This document shows positions 14,635 through 20,004 of a stretch of 20,004 nucleotides of DNA, in pieces; within the stretch, counting starts at the first letter, position 1, and each line of letters opens with the position of its first letter. The DNA lies in assembly GCA_964583845.1 (NCBI GenBank), contig CAZOXG010000018.1, forward strand, positions 1-20,004, written 5' to 3'. Both the position numbers and the translations under genes were made by a program. Origin of the DNA: JBAWVR01 sp964583845 (GTDB lineage Bacteria; Patescibacteriota; Minisyncoccia; Phycocordibacterales; GWA1-40-21). Below the pieces are notes generated by a model, which saw only the letters and a list, made by a program, of their open reading frames with translations, made no database searches and was not told the origin of the DNA.

Positions 14635-16327
14635 TTATTTAGTCTCCTTTTCAAATATTTTAGCAAATTTATTCACGTACATTTTTGGGTAATATACGGG
14701 AATCTCTATTAATAACGGCTGGCTTGATTTATCAAAAATCGAAAGCGCTGATTTTAGTTGCTGTATATTTTTGGCTCGAATAGCGGGACAACCATTAGCA
14801 GTAGCTAATTTGACGAAATTAACATAATTAAATGACGTTGTGGCTCTATTAATCACTCTATCTTTTCCTGTAAGTTCGTATCTTTCAATTAGGGTGTTTG
14901 AGGAACTATTAAGAATGATGATGAGCACTTTTAACTTTTGTCTAACAACCGTTTCGATATCACCGCTACTGGAGTGGAAACCACCATCTCCAGCAATAAT
15001 AACGACATTTCTGTTTGGGTTGACTATTTTAGCTCCAATTCCGAGTGGTAGTCCTGTTCCGAATGATGATAGACCAGGTGAGGTCACGAAATCTTCAGGG
15101 AATTTTGCGTTAAAGAATATACTTGAGACGTGCCTATGCATACCCACATCACTAGCTAGGATATAATCGTTATTAAAATGAGAATTAAGAGTGTTAAGGA
15201 GTTGGACTGGGGACATTCCTTCTTTATGTTCCTTAAAATCCTTAGAAATATCATTAACCTGCTTTCGGACCGTTTCCAAATTTTGGTGTCCAGTTTTCTT
15301 GATATTAAAGGTCTGTTTAAGCAGGAGTTCTAACACTTTCGGAAGATTACCCATTATATTAATACTGGGATGGATCGTGTGTCCAGTATGTTTATAAGCA
15401 TTGATATTTATGATTGTTTTTTTTCTACCCCTGGTCCAGGCAAACGGATAATGTTCCGAGAGGTCGTAGCCAATTTAGTATTAAATTATCAACGTCATTA
15501 AATATTGCCTCGATGGCTTTTTGTTCAGTGATTACATTCATGTAGGAATTTATGACACCAAAATTAAGTTTACCCGAATGACTCATAACCCCTTTTGCTG
15601 AATAGGTTGAAATGACAGGAATATTCGTTTGCTCTGAAAGTTTTTTAATCAATGCTGGCACCCCCTTTATCTTTACAGCAGCATCTCCAACAACAATCAA
15701 ATTTTTCTCTGATTTTTTAATTATACTTACAATCTTTTTAATAGTTATGCGGTCTATTTTACTCCCTATCTTTTTACCGGACAGGACTCTTTTATTAAGC
15801 CTGGTTCCATATTTTTCGCTAATTTTTGTAGCATCGCCTGATAAGATATCAATCGGGATTGATATGACTGAGGGTCCGTAGGGTAGGGTCATCGAAGCTT
15901 CCACGGCTGCTTCCAAAGCTTTCTTAATTTCAAATGGCCTACTTATTTCCTTCACAAACTTACATAAAGGCTCGGCAATTCTGACATTGTCCAGACACTG
16001 GTGTGCGTTGTTGTGGTTTATGGATGATGTTTCAAGTTGGGCCACGATAACAATTAGAGGGTATCTATCTAATGACGCTGTCGCGATAGCTGTCATATAA
16101 TGAGTAATCCCAGGACCCAATGTACCAAAGCAGACTTGTGGAGTTTTTGTAAACCTACTAACCGCAATTGCCGCTAGACCAGCGGTCATTTCGTGTCTGG
16201 TCAGTATAAAATCCAGGCCAGGAACTTCGTTGAAGGATATTACCTCACCTTCTCTACCAACTATTCCGAAAATTCTCTTTATGCCAATTGATTGTAAGTA
16301 TTGTAATAATAGCTTTGAAAAATTCAT
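14635..16327 (-). pseudogene. Thiamine-diphosphate-dependent enzyme (acetolactate synthase-like), split by a one-base frameshift
   Basis: Two minus-strand frames together encode one about 563-residue enzyme. The upstream frame (16327 to 15425) holds the pyrimidine-binding domain with catalytic Glu46 (TRHEMTAGL). The downstream frame (to 14635) holds the PP-binding domain with GDGGF and, some 25 residues later, ILNSS. Between them the upstream frame runs to a stop after SVCLDQG, but the other frame reads GYDLSEHYPFAWTRGRK and continues into the downstream ORF, whose first Met (15354) is thus internal. The intact order would be DNLIL-I-GYD. One extra base in the AAA run (plus-strand TTT at 15474-15476) explains it; the total length of 1693 = 3x564 + 1. 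This is either a recent inactivation or an assembly or read error. Decarboxylase, carboligase and sulfo- or phosphono-pyruvate types cannot be told apart. It faces the cluster and may belong to it. Confidence 0.8.
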
Positions 16328-16448
16328 TTTTATTAAGTTTAAGGGTTAGTTTATAGACATGAAATAACAGTCAGTTAGGCTAACAGTATAATACTATAGA
16401 CTAATAGAATTAATGCAAATCTTAACCAAGTTTATTTATTTTAAAAGA

Positions 16449-16454
16449 TATGAT
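16449..16454 (+). promoter_or_regulatory. Possible -10 element of the tRNA-Glu-like gene
   Basis: TATGAT lies 12 bases upstream of the first base of the tRNA-like fold and would place transcription start near 16461. A second TATAAT-type match is at 16387-16392, in the middle of AGTATAATACT. No clear -35. Confidence 0.35.
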
Positions 16455-16465
16455 AGAATGTGATC

Positions 16466-16538
16466 TGCCTCATCGTCTAATGGTTAGGACGCCGTCAAAT
16501 CAAGACGGAGATTCTGGGTTCAATTCCCACCTGGGCTC
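16466..16538 (+). tRNA. tRNA-Glu-like gene, apparently non-decoding
   Basis: The 73 bases fold as a tRNA. D stem GTCT/GGAC (16475-16478 and 16487-16490) encloses AATGGTTA, and the stretch TCTAATGGTTAGGAC is typical of tRNA-Glu. The anticodon stem CCGTC/GACGG is perfect (16492-16496, 16504-16508), but its loop is AAATCAA, so position 33 is A not U and the nominal anticodon is ATC. The T loop TTCAATT is normal, with a C-C mismatch at 49-65. The acceptor TGCCTCA/CTGGGCT has three normal pairs, one G-T and three mismatches (1-72, 6-67, 7-66). Discriminator C, no CCA. Glu identity features kept: U11-A24, U13-G22, A46, C4-G69, U35, C36, A37. Base 47 is present, unlike canonical tRNA-Glu. It is either a decayed tRNA-Glu or a special-purpose tRNA. 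Confidence 0.65.
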
Positions 16539-16576
16539 AAGTTATAAGGCTTATGTTGTAAAAACAATGCTTTTGT

Positions 16577-16582
16577 TATATC
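16577..16582 (+). promoter_or_regulatory. Possible extended -10 upstream of the 57-aa membrane protein
   Basis: TGTTATATC (16574-16582) is an extended -10-like match with start near 16589, immediately before the shared leader. A TTGTAA 15 bases upstream is a poor -35. Confidence 0.35.
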
Positions 16583-16591
16583 CTTAAACAG

Positions 16592-16631
16592 GAGTGTTCT
16601 CGTTAAGTAAACAAAACAGAAGGAGAATGAG
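16592..16631 (+). promoter_or_regulatory. Strong Shine-Dalgarno leader, second copy
   Basis: GAGTGTTCTCGTTAAGTAAA then AAGGAG (16620-16625) six bases before ATG 16632. It is almost the same as the leader before the gene at 4617 (15 of 16 bases from AAGGAG through the start codon), with the GTGTTCT block and AAACAAAA also kept. Confidence 0.7.
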
Positions 16632-16805
16632 ATGAACAGTCAGAAGAATGAAGGGAAGCAGGATAAGGTGTCGGGTCGTTTCTTGGTTGTAATATTGCTG
16701 GTGGCGGTGTCAGCCATAGCAGTATTCATGCTTAGGAACAAAGATGCGTCCGAGGGTATTCGAATCCATGAAGGTCTTTGGAAAATGGCCAATAAAATGC
16801 CCTAG
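16632..16805 (+). CDS. Small single-span membrane protein (57 residues)
   Basis: ATG 16632 to TAG 16803-16805 encodes 57 residues. Residues 1-16 are polar and Lys-rich (KNEGKQDKVSGR). Residues 17-34 (FLVVILLVAVSAIAVFML) form one membrane helix, followed by a basic RNK and a soluble tail ending HEGLWKMANKMP. The charge pattern (positive on both sides) does not settle orientation. It has the strongest ribosome site in the window and its own terminator, so it is very likely a real gene despite its size. No family is recognised. It is next to the tRNA-like gene, but no functional link can be read. Confidence 0.75.
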   Translation: MNSQKNEGKQDKVSGRFLVVILLVAVSAIAVFMLRNKDASEGIRIHEGLWKMANKMP

Positions 16806-16832
16806 GCGTAACTTGTTGTTCTATAATTCTTC

Positions 16833-16865
16833 AGCGGGAGAAACATAATTCTACCCGCTTTTTTT
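16833..16865 (+). terminator. Intrinsic terminator after the 57-aa membrane protein
   Basis: AGCGGG-AGAA (16833-16842) pairs with TTCT-A-CCCGCT (16849-16859), ten pairs with one bulged A, a six-base loop, then seven T (16859-16865). Confidence 0.85.
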
Positions 16866-16877
16866 ATTCGAAAAATA

Positions 16878-16886
16878 TGGTAATAT
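16878..16886 (+). promoter_or_regulatory. Extended -10 of the 258-aa unknown gene
   Basis: TGGTAATAT has its hexamer starting 15 bases before ATG 16896, predicting a leader of about 3 bases. No Shine-Dalgarno sequence. Confidence 0.45.
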
Positions 16887-16895
16887 AAGACTATT

Positions 16896-17672
16896 ATGAC
16901 TGTAGATGAAATATATACACCGCTTGAAGAGGCGAAAAAGGAGATTTGGAAAAGGTGGAATGATCCGGAGTTGAAGAAGAAGGTGGAGAAGTTTTTGGGG
17001 GGTGATATACCTCATTTCTTTAAAAATGAACCTCGCGCTGCTTTAGTCAGAGATATTGCTAGTCCAAACAATGAATTTTTTTATTTCTGGGATTTAATGA
17101 AAGAAACTGGTATTAAGCCGGTTTTGGTGGAGTATTCCAGTGGAAAGTTTGTTGCGAAGAATATAAATAAATATCATCTCTGTAGAATGTATTTTCACCA
17201 TGGGGTTGGTAAACACGGTGGGGGGAAAATTGAGTGTACAAATGTTGTTAATTTTAATACTGAAGAAGGTAAAAAAATGGGAAAAGTTAGGACAATTTGG
17301 AACGAAAGCATAGTCGATTTTCATCATGATTTTCTTAAAAACAGTGTTCCCGAAGTAAACAAGGAAGATATCGTTGATTTTTCAAAGTGGTTCGACAAGC
17401 ACAAGAAGGAAACCAAATATTGGTATCTGCACTATCTGGCTCTGTTTTTGTGTTACGGGATACTATTTGATAATTTTATCTTAGACAATGGAGAGAGGGA
17501 GTTTACGGAGAAGAAGATATTGCCAAGTTTAAAAAAACTAGTAGAAAAATTCGGTATTAAACCTTTGATTGTACCGATCGCTCCTTTCGATTCGGAGAAT
17601 GATTTATTTTGGTGGTTATACCCTGGTCACACAAGGGGACATATCTGTCTAGATGGCAAAGATAAAAAGTAG
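16896..17672 (+). CDS. Unrecognised protein, 258 residues
   Basis: A 258-residue soluble protein that I cannot assign to a named family. It is rich in aromatic residues, His and Lys. Notable segments are MYFHHGVGKHGGG (about 98-110), FHHDFL (about 142-147), WYLHYLALFLCYGILFDNFI (176-195) and FWWLYPGHTRGH near the C-terminus (about 238-249). The several His-containing clusters (HH, HGVGKHGGG, HH, HTRGH) suggest possible metal binding, but there is no recognised motif. The hydrophobic stretch 178-194 is probably a buried helix rather than a span, because Tyr, His and Asp flank it. It has its own extended -10, and is followed after 56 bases by the SET-domain gene with a separate promoter. A metal-dependent enzyme is one possibility, but that is a guess. 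Confidence 0.8.
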   Translation: MTVDEIYTPLEEAKKEIWKRWNDPELKKKVEKFLGGDIPHFFKNEPRAALVRDIASPNNEFFYFWDLMKETGIKPVLVEYSSGKFVAKNINKYHLCRMYFHHGVGKHGGGKIECTNVVNFNTEEGKKMGKVRTIWNESIVDFHHDFLKNSVPEVNKEDIVDFSKWFDKHKKETKYWYLHYLALFLCYGILFDNFILDNGEREFTEKKILPSLKKLVEKFGIKPLIVPIAPFDSENDLFWWLYPGHTRGHICLDGKDKK

Positions 17673-17691
17673 TTTTATTTTGGTTCATTGG

Positions 17692-17700
17692 TGGTATAAT
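17692..17700 (+). promoter_or_regulatory. Extended -10 of the SET-domain gene
   Basis: TGGTATAAT, a perfect TATAAT with the TGn extension, predicts start near 17707, giving a 22-base leader. No good -35 and no Shine-Dalgarno sequence. Confidence 0.6.
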
Positions 17701-17728
17701 GTGAAGATAAAAATAATTATTTTTTAAA

Positions 17729-18169
17729 ATGAATTATCCAAAAGCAGTAGTTGAATTGAAACCTTCTAAAGTAGTTCCAGGTCAAGTTGGTCTTTTTGCT
17801 TTGAAGGATTTCCATCAAAACGAGGTGATTATAGATAAAGGGGCTTGGGATGAAAGTCGATTAATTACTTGGGATGAATTCGAAACTATAGATCCTATTA
17901 CCAAAAGAAAATTAGTAGATTTTTGTTATAAAGCTGATGAGGGTATTTATGCTCCGCAAAACATTAATCGTCTGAATATGGCCTATTTTTTCAATCATAA
18001 TTGTGAGCCAAATTCATACTCTGATGAAGATGGTAATTACATTGCGAAAAGAGATATAAGCATAGGTGAAGAGTTTACTATAGACGTTGAAGCGTTGATG
18101 AAAAAAACAGTTATCTCATTCGAGTGCCACTGTGGCTCTCCGAAATGCAGAAAATTAATCCGAATATAA
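17729..18169 (+). CDS. SET-domain protein with post-SET cysteines
   Basis: The 146-residue protein is essentially a lone SET domain. GQVGLFALKDFHQNEVI (18-34) is the first strand pair, MAYFFNHNCEPNS (84-96) carries the NHxCxPN methyl donor-binding motif, and GEEFTID (113-119) precedes the position of the usual catalytic Tyr, here Val120. FECHCGSPKC (131-140) is a post-SET CxC-x4-C zinc site. SET proteins transfer methyl groups from S-adenosylmethionine to lysine of proteins. The missing Tyr raises doubt about activity or suggests the role is taken by another residue. SET proteins are scattered among bacteria. Three bases separate it from the histidine kinase gene, so the two are likely co-transcribed. 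Its substrate is unknown. Confidence 0.85.
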   Translation: MNYPKAVVELKPSKVVPGQVGLFALKDFHQNEVIIDKGAWDESRLITWDEFETIDPITKRKLVDFCYKADEGIYAPQNINRLNMAYFFNHNCEPNSYSDEDGNYIAKRDISIGEEFTIDVEALMKKTVISFECHCGSPKCRKLIRI

Positions 18170-18172
18170 TTT

Positions 18173-19819
18173 ATGGTGTTTAATTTTATTTCAAATATTC
18201 AAAATTGTTATGAGATGATACAAAATTCTGTACCAGTCTCTATGGTCTATTATTCACATATCCCAGCAGCCGTAGCCGCTTTAATGATTGGTATATTGGT
18301 TATTTCTAAAAACAGGAAATTGGCTGGAAAATTGGTGTTTATGATATCAATGATTTTTGCCCTTTGGTCCACTATAGATATTGTATTGTGGACCAGCACA
18401 AACAGCGAGATGTATATGTTTTTTTGGTCAATAATTGTAATACTCGAAGCTTTATTGTTTATTTTGAATATATATTTAGTTAAGGTCTTTGCTGATGATA
18501 AAGATATCTCTTTTTGGAATAAGATGGTTTGGTTTATATTACTGTTGCCTATATTCATTCTTGTACCAACAACACTAAATATTAGCCACTTTGACATTCC
18601 TAGCTGTATGCCTATTAATAACCTATTATATAACGGTTACGCCGTACCTCTTTATGGTTTATTGCTTGTGTGGTATGCAATATTGATAGTGTTGAAATTA
18701 AAAAAAGCTACCATATCATCAAAGAAACAAATAGGATTAATTTCTGCTGGGTCATTCTTATTTCTTTTCCTATTTTTTGTCTCAAACTTCCTAACGGATT
18801 ATTTAATGAATAATAGTATTCTTTCTGTTGTCGATAGTTATAAAATAGAAATGTATAGTCTTTTTGCTATGCCTGTCTTCTTGGCTTTACTTTCATTTGT
18901 GATTGTAAGATTCAAAGCATTTGATATTAAACTCATAGGAGCACAGGCACTAGTATGGGCGTTGGTGATTTTGATTGGTTCGCAGTTCTTGTATATGGAT
19001 AACATGCCCCTGTCCTCTATAACGTTGAATGCAATAGCTTTGGCCTTGTCCGCCGGAATAGGTCTTATGGTGGTGCGAAGCGTGAAGAAGGAAGTAGCAT
19101 TGCGGGAGTCTTTGGAAATCGCGAACAGGAATCAGGAATCACTCATCCACTTCATTTCCCATCAGCTCAAAGGTTTCTTTACGAAGAGCAAGATGATTTT
19201 CTCTGGAATTTTGGAGGGGGATTTCGGTGAGGTGACGCCGGTGATTACCGATATGGCTAAGACCGGTTTGGCCTCTGATAATAATGCGGTGGCGATGATC
19301 CAGGATATTCTCGGAGCTTCGAATTTGAAGACTGGTACGACTCAATACAATTTCAAAAATGTGGTCCTGAATGATTTGGTGAAAAAAGTCTGCGGTTTGT
19401 TTACCGAAGAGATGAACAGCAAAGGCCTGCAGTTTGAGCCGGAAATTACCGATAAGTCTATCAATGTCATGGTTGATGAAACTCAAATAACCCAGGTGTT
19501 TAAGAACCTGATCGACAACTCGCTGCGCTATACTCCGTCCGGAAAGATCAAGGTGACATTGAAGAAAAGCAACGATGGTTCCAAAGCTATTTTTGAAGTT
19601 TCTGACAGCGGTATTGGTCTTTCGGAAAGCGATAAAGCCAAGCTGTTTACGGAAGGTGGCAAGGGCGAGGAATCCCTCAAAGTCAATACAAACAGCACCG
19701 GATATGGTTTGTACATCGTGAAGAAGATTGTAGACACTCACAGAGGCCGTATTTGGGCCGAATCGGCCGGCCGTGGCCACGGTAGTCAGTTTTACGTGGA
19801 ATTGAACGTGGTTGGATAA
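18173..19819 (+). CDS. Membrane sensor histidine kinase
   Basis: The 548-residue protein has about nine predicted spans in residues 29-301, resembling the N-terminal seven-span histidine kinase region (PF16927) with extra helices. The phosphoacceptor region is FISHQLKGFFTKSK with His330. The ATPase domain follows: N box NLIDNSLRYTP (Asn449), G1 VSDSGIGLS (476-484), and G2 NSTGYGLYIVKKIV (507-520). The order is standard for a two-component sensor, but the His is followed by Gln rather than Glu or Asp. No response regulator is beside it. Base composition rises from 20% GC in bases 18421-18480 to 62% in 19741-19800, so the kinase half may have a different history from the membrane half. It sits three bases after the SET gene. 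Confidence 0.9.
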   Translation: MVFNFISNIQNCYEMIQNSVPVSMVYYSHIPAAVAALMIGILVISKNRKLAGKLVFMISMIFALWSTIDIVLWTSTNSEMYMFFWSIIVILEALLFILNIYLVKVFADDKDISFWNKMVWFILLLPIFILVPTTLNISHFDIPSCMPINNLLYNGYAVPLYGLLLVWYAILIVLKLKKATISSKKQIGLISAGSFLFLFLFFVSNFLTDYLMNNSILSVVDSYKIEMYSLFAMPVFLALLSFVIVRFKAFDIKLIGAQALVWALVILIGSQFLYMDNMPLSSITLNAIALALSAGIGLMVVRSVKKEVALRESLEIANRNQESLIHFISHQLKGFFTKSKMIFSGILEGDFGEVTPVITDMAKTGLASDNNAVAMIQDILGASNLKTGTTQYNFKNVVLNDLVKKVCGLFTEEMNSKGLQFEPEITDKSINVMVDETQITQVFKNLIDNSLRYTPSGKIKVTLKKSNDGSKAIFEVSDSGIGLSESDKAKLFTEGGKGEESLKVNTNSTGYGLYIVKKIVDTHRGRIWAESAGRGHGSQFYVELNVVG

Positions 19820-19878
19820 TCTGGTCTTATTCTATTTCCAGACTAGTTAGAGATAAAGAGGAAGAAGTAAATAATTAC

Positions 19879-19907
19879 TTGAAAAAAAGGCATAAAAAGG
19901 TTAGACT
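19879..19907 (+). promoter_or_regulatory. Promoter of tRNA-Phe
   Basis: TTGAAA (19879-19884), a 17-base spacer and TAGACT (19902-19907) place transcription start near 19914, about 15 bases before the tRNA. Confidence 0.55.
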
Positions 19908-19928
19908 ACTGTGGTCCTTATTTTGGAT

Positions 19929-20001
19929 GCCGAGATAGCTCAGTTGGTAGAGCATTCCCCTGAAGAGGGAAGGGTCCCCAGTTCGAGCCTGGGTCTCGGC
20001 A
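19929..20001 (+). tRNA. tRNA-Phe (GAA)
   Basis: A regular 73-base cloverleaf. Acceptor GCCGAGA pairs fully with TCTCGGC. D stem GCTC/GAGC encloses AGTTGGTA. Anticodon stem TTCCC/GGGAA holds the loop CTGAAGA, anticodon GAA for phenylalanine. The T arm is CCCAG TTCGAGC CTGGG. Discriminator A. The CCA is not encoded (the next bases are CAA). This well-formed gene is a useful contrast to the irregular tRNA-like gene at 16466. Confidence 0.95.
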
Positions 20002-20004
20002 CAA

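Noticed and set aside
16466..16538. tRNA with an intron in the anticodon loop
   Set aside because: The loop is exactly seven bases between perfect stems, with no room for an intron.
19139..19780. 213-residue minus-strand frame opposite the histidine kinase
   Set aside because: It is a mirror of the GC-rich kinase region, where fewer chance stops occur; the plus-strand frame has the motifs and the other does not.
1..20004. CRISPR array, insertion sequence or phage genes
   Set aside because: No regularly spaced direct repeats, transposase, integrase or structural phage protein was seen in any frame.

Overview
The window (about 20 kb, AT-rich, densely packed) looks like a Candidate Phyla Radiation (Patescibacteria, Parcubacteria-like) chromosome segment. 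This is an inference from compact genes, many starts without a Shine-Dalgarno sequence, short or absent leaders, tRNA genes without an encoded CCA, and protein types common in that group. TGA ends at least three genes (4439-4441, 13955-13957, 14626-14628), so the code is standard and not the TGA=Gly code of Gracilibacteria/SR1.

Region 1 (1-6192) is a run of small, mostly independently promoted enzymes acting on nucleotides, phosphates and peptides: a partial unknown gene, a histidine phosphatase, a P-loop kinase, a Nudix hydrolase, an MccF/LD-carboxypeptidase-like S66 peptidase, a short inorganic pyrophosphatase, a TrpR/YerC-type regulator with a perfect palindromic operator on its own promoter, a LOG/TIGR00725 protein, a phosphoribosyltransferase between two intrinsic terminators, and an S51 peptidase E. 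Region 2 (6300-7994) is glutamyl-tRNA synthetase, gltX.

Region 3 (8089-16538) is the most unusual part. A tight co-directional run encodes a nucleotide-pyrophosphatase-type phosphodiesterase, a serine-hydroxymethyltransferase-like PLP enzyme, a class I aminotransferase, a HAD hydrolase, a GTP cyclohydrolase II whose catalytic Tyr is Met, a glutamyl-tRNA-reductase-like protein without its dimerisation domain, and a nucleotidyltransferase-fold protein. It converges on a thiamine-diphosphate enzyme that is split by a one-base frameshift. Just beyond lies a tRNA-Glu-like gene whose anticodon loop lacks U33 and the UUC anticodon. Together this reads like a small-molecule biosynthetic cluster that could use a dedicated, non-decoding glutamyl-tRNA and a GTP-derived formamidopyrimidine. 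No other heme or riboflavin genes are in the window, so ordinary cofactor synthesis is a poor explanation. The pathway proposal is inference.

Region 4 (16592-20001) holds a 57-residue single-span membrane protein with a strong Shine-Dalgarno leader that nearly copies the one before the phosphoribosyltransferase, an unrecognised 258-residue protein, a SET-domain protein, a multi-span sensor histidine kinase whose base composition changes sharply between its membrane and kinase halves, and a normal tRNA-Phe(GAA).

No insertion sequence, CRISPR array, phage gene or rRNA was seen. Gaps between genes are all shorter than about 300 bases and hold promoters, hairpins, terminators or the tRNA genes listed.
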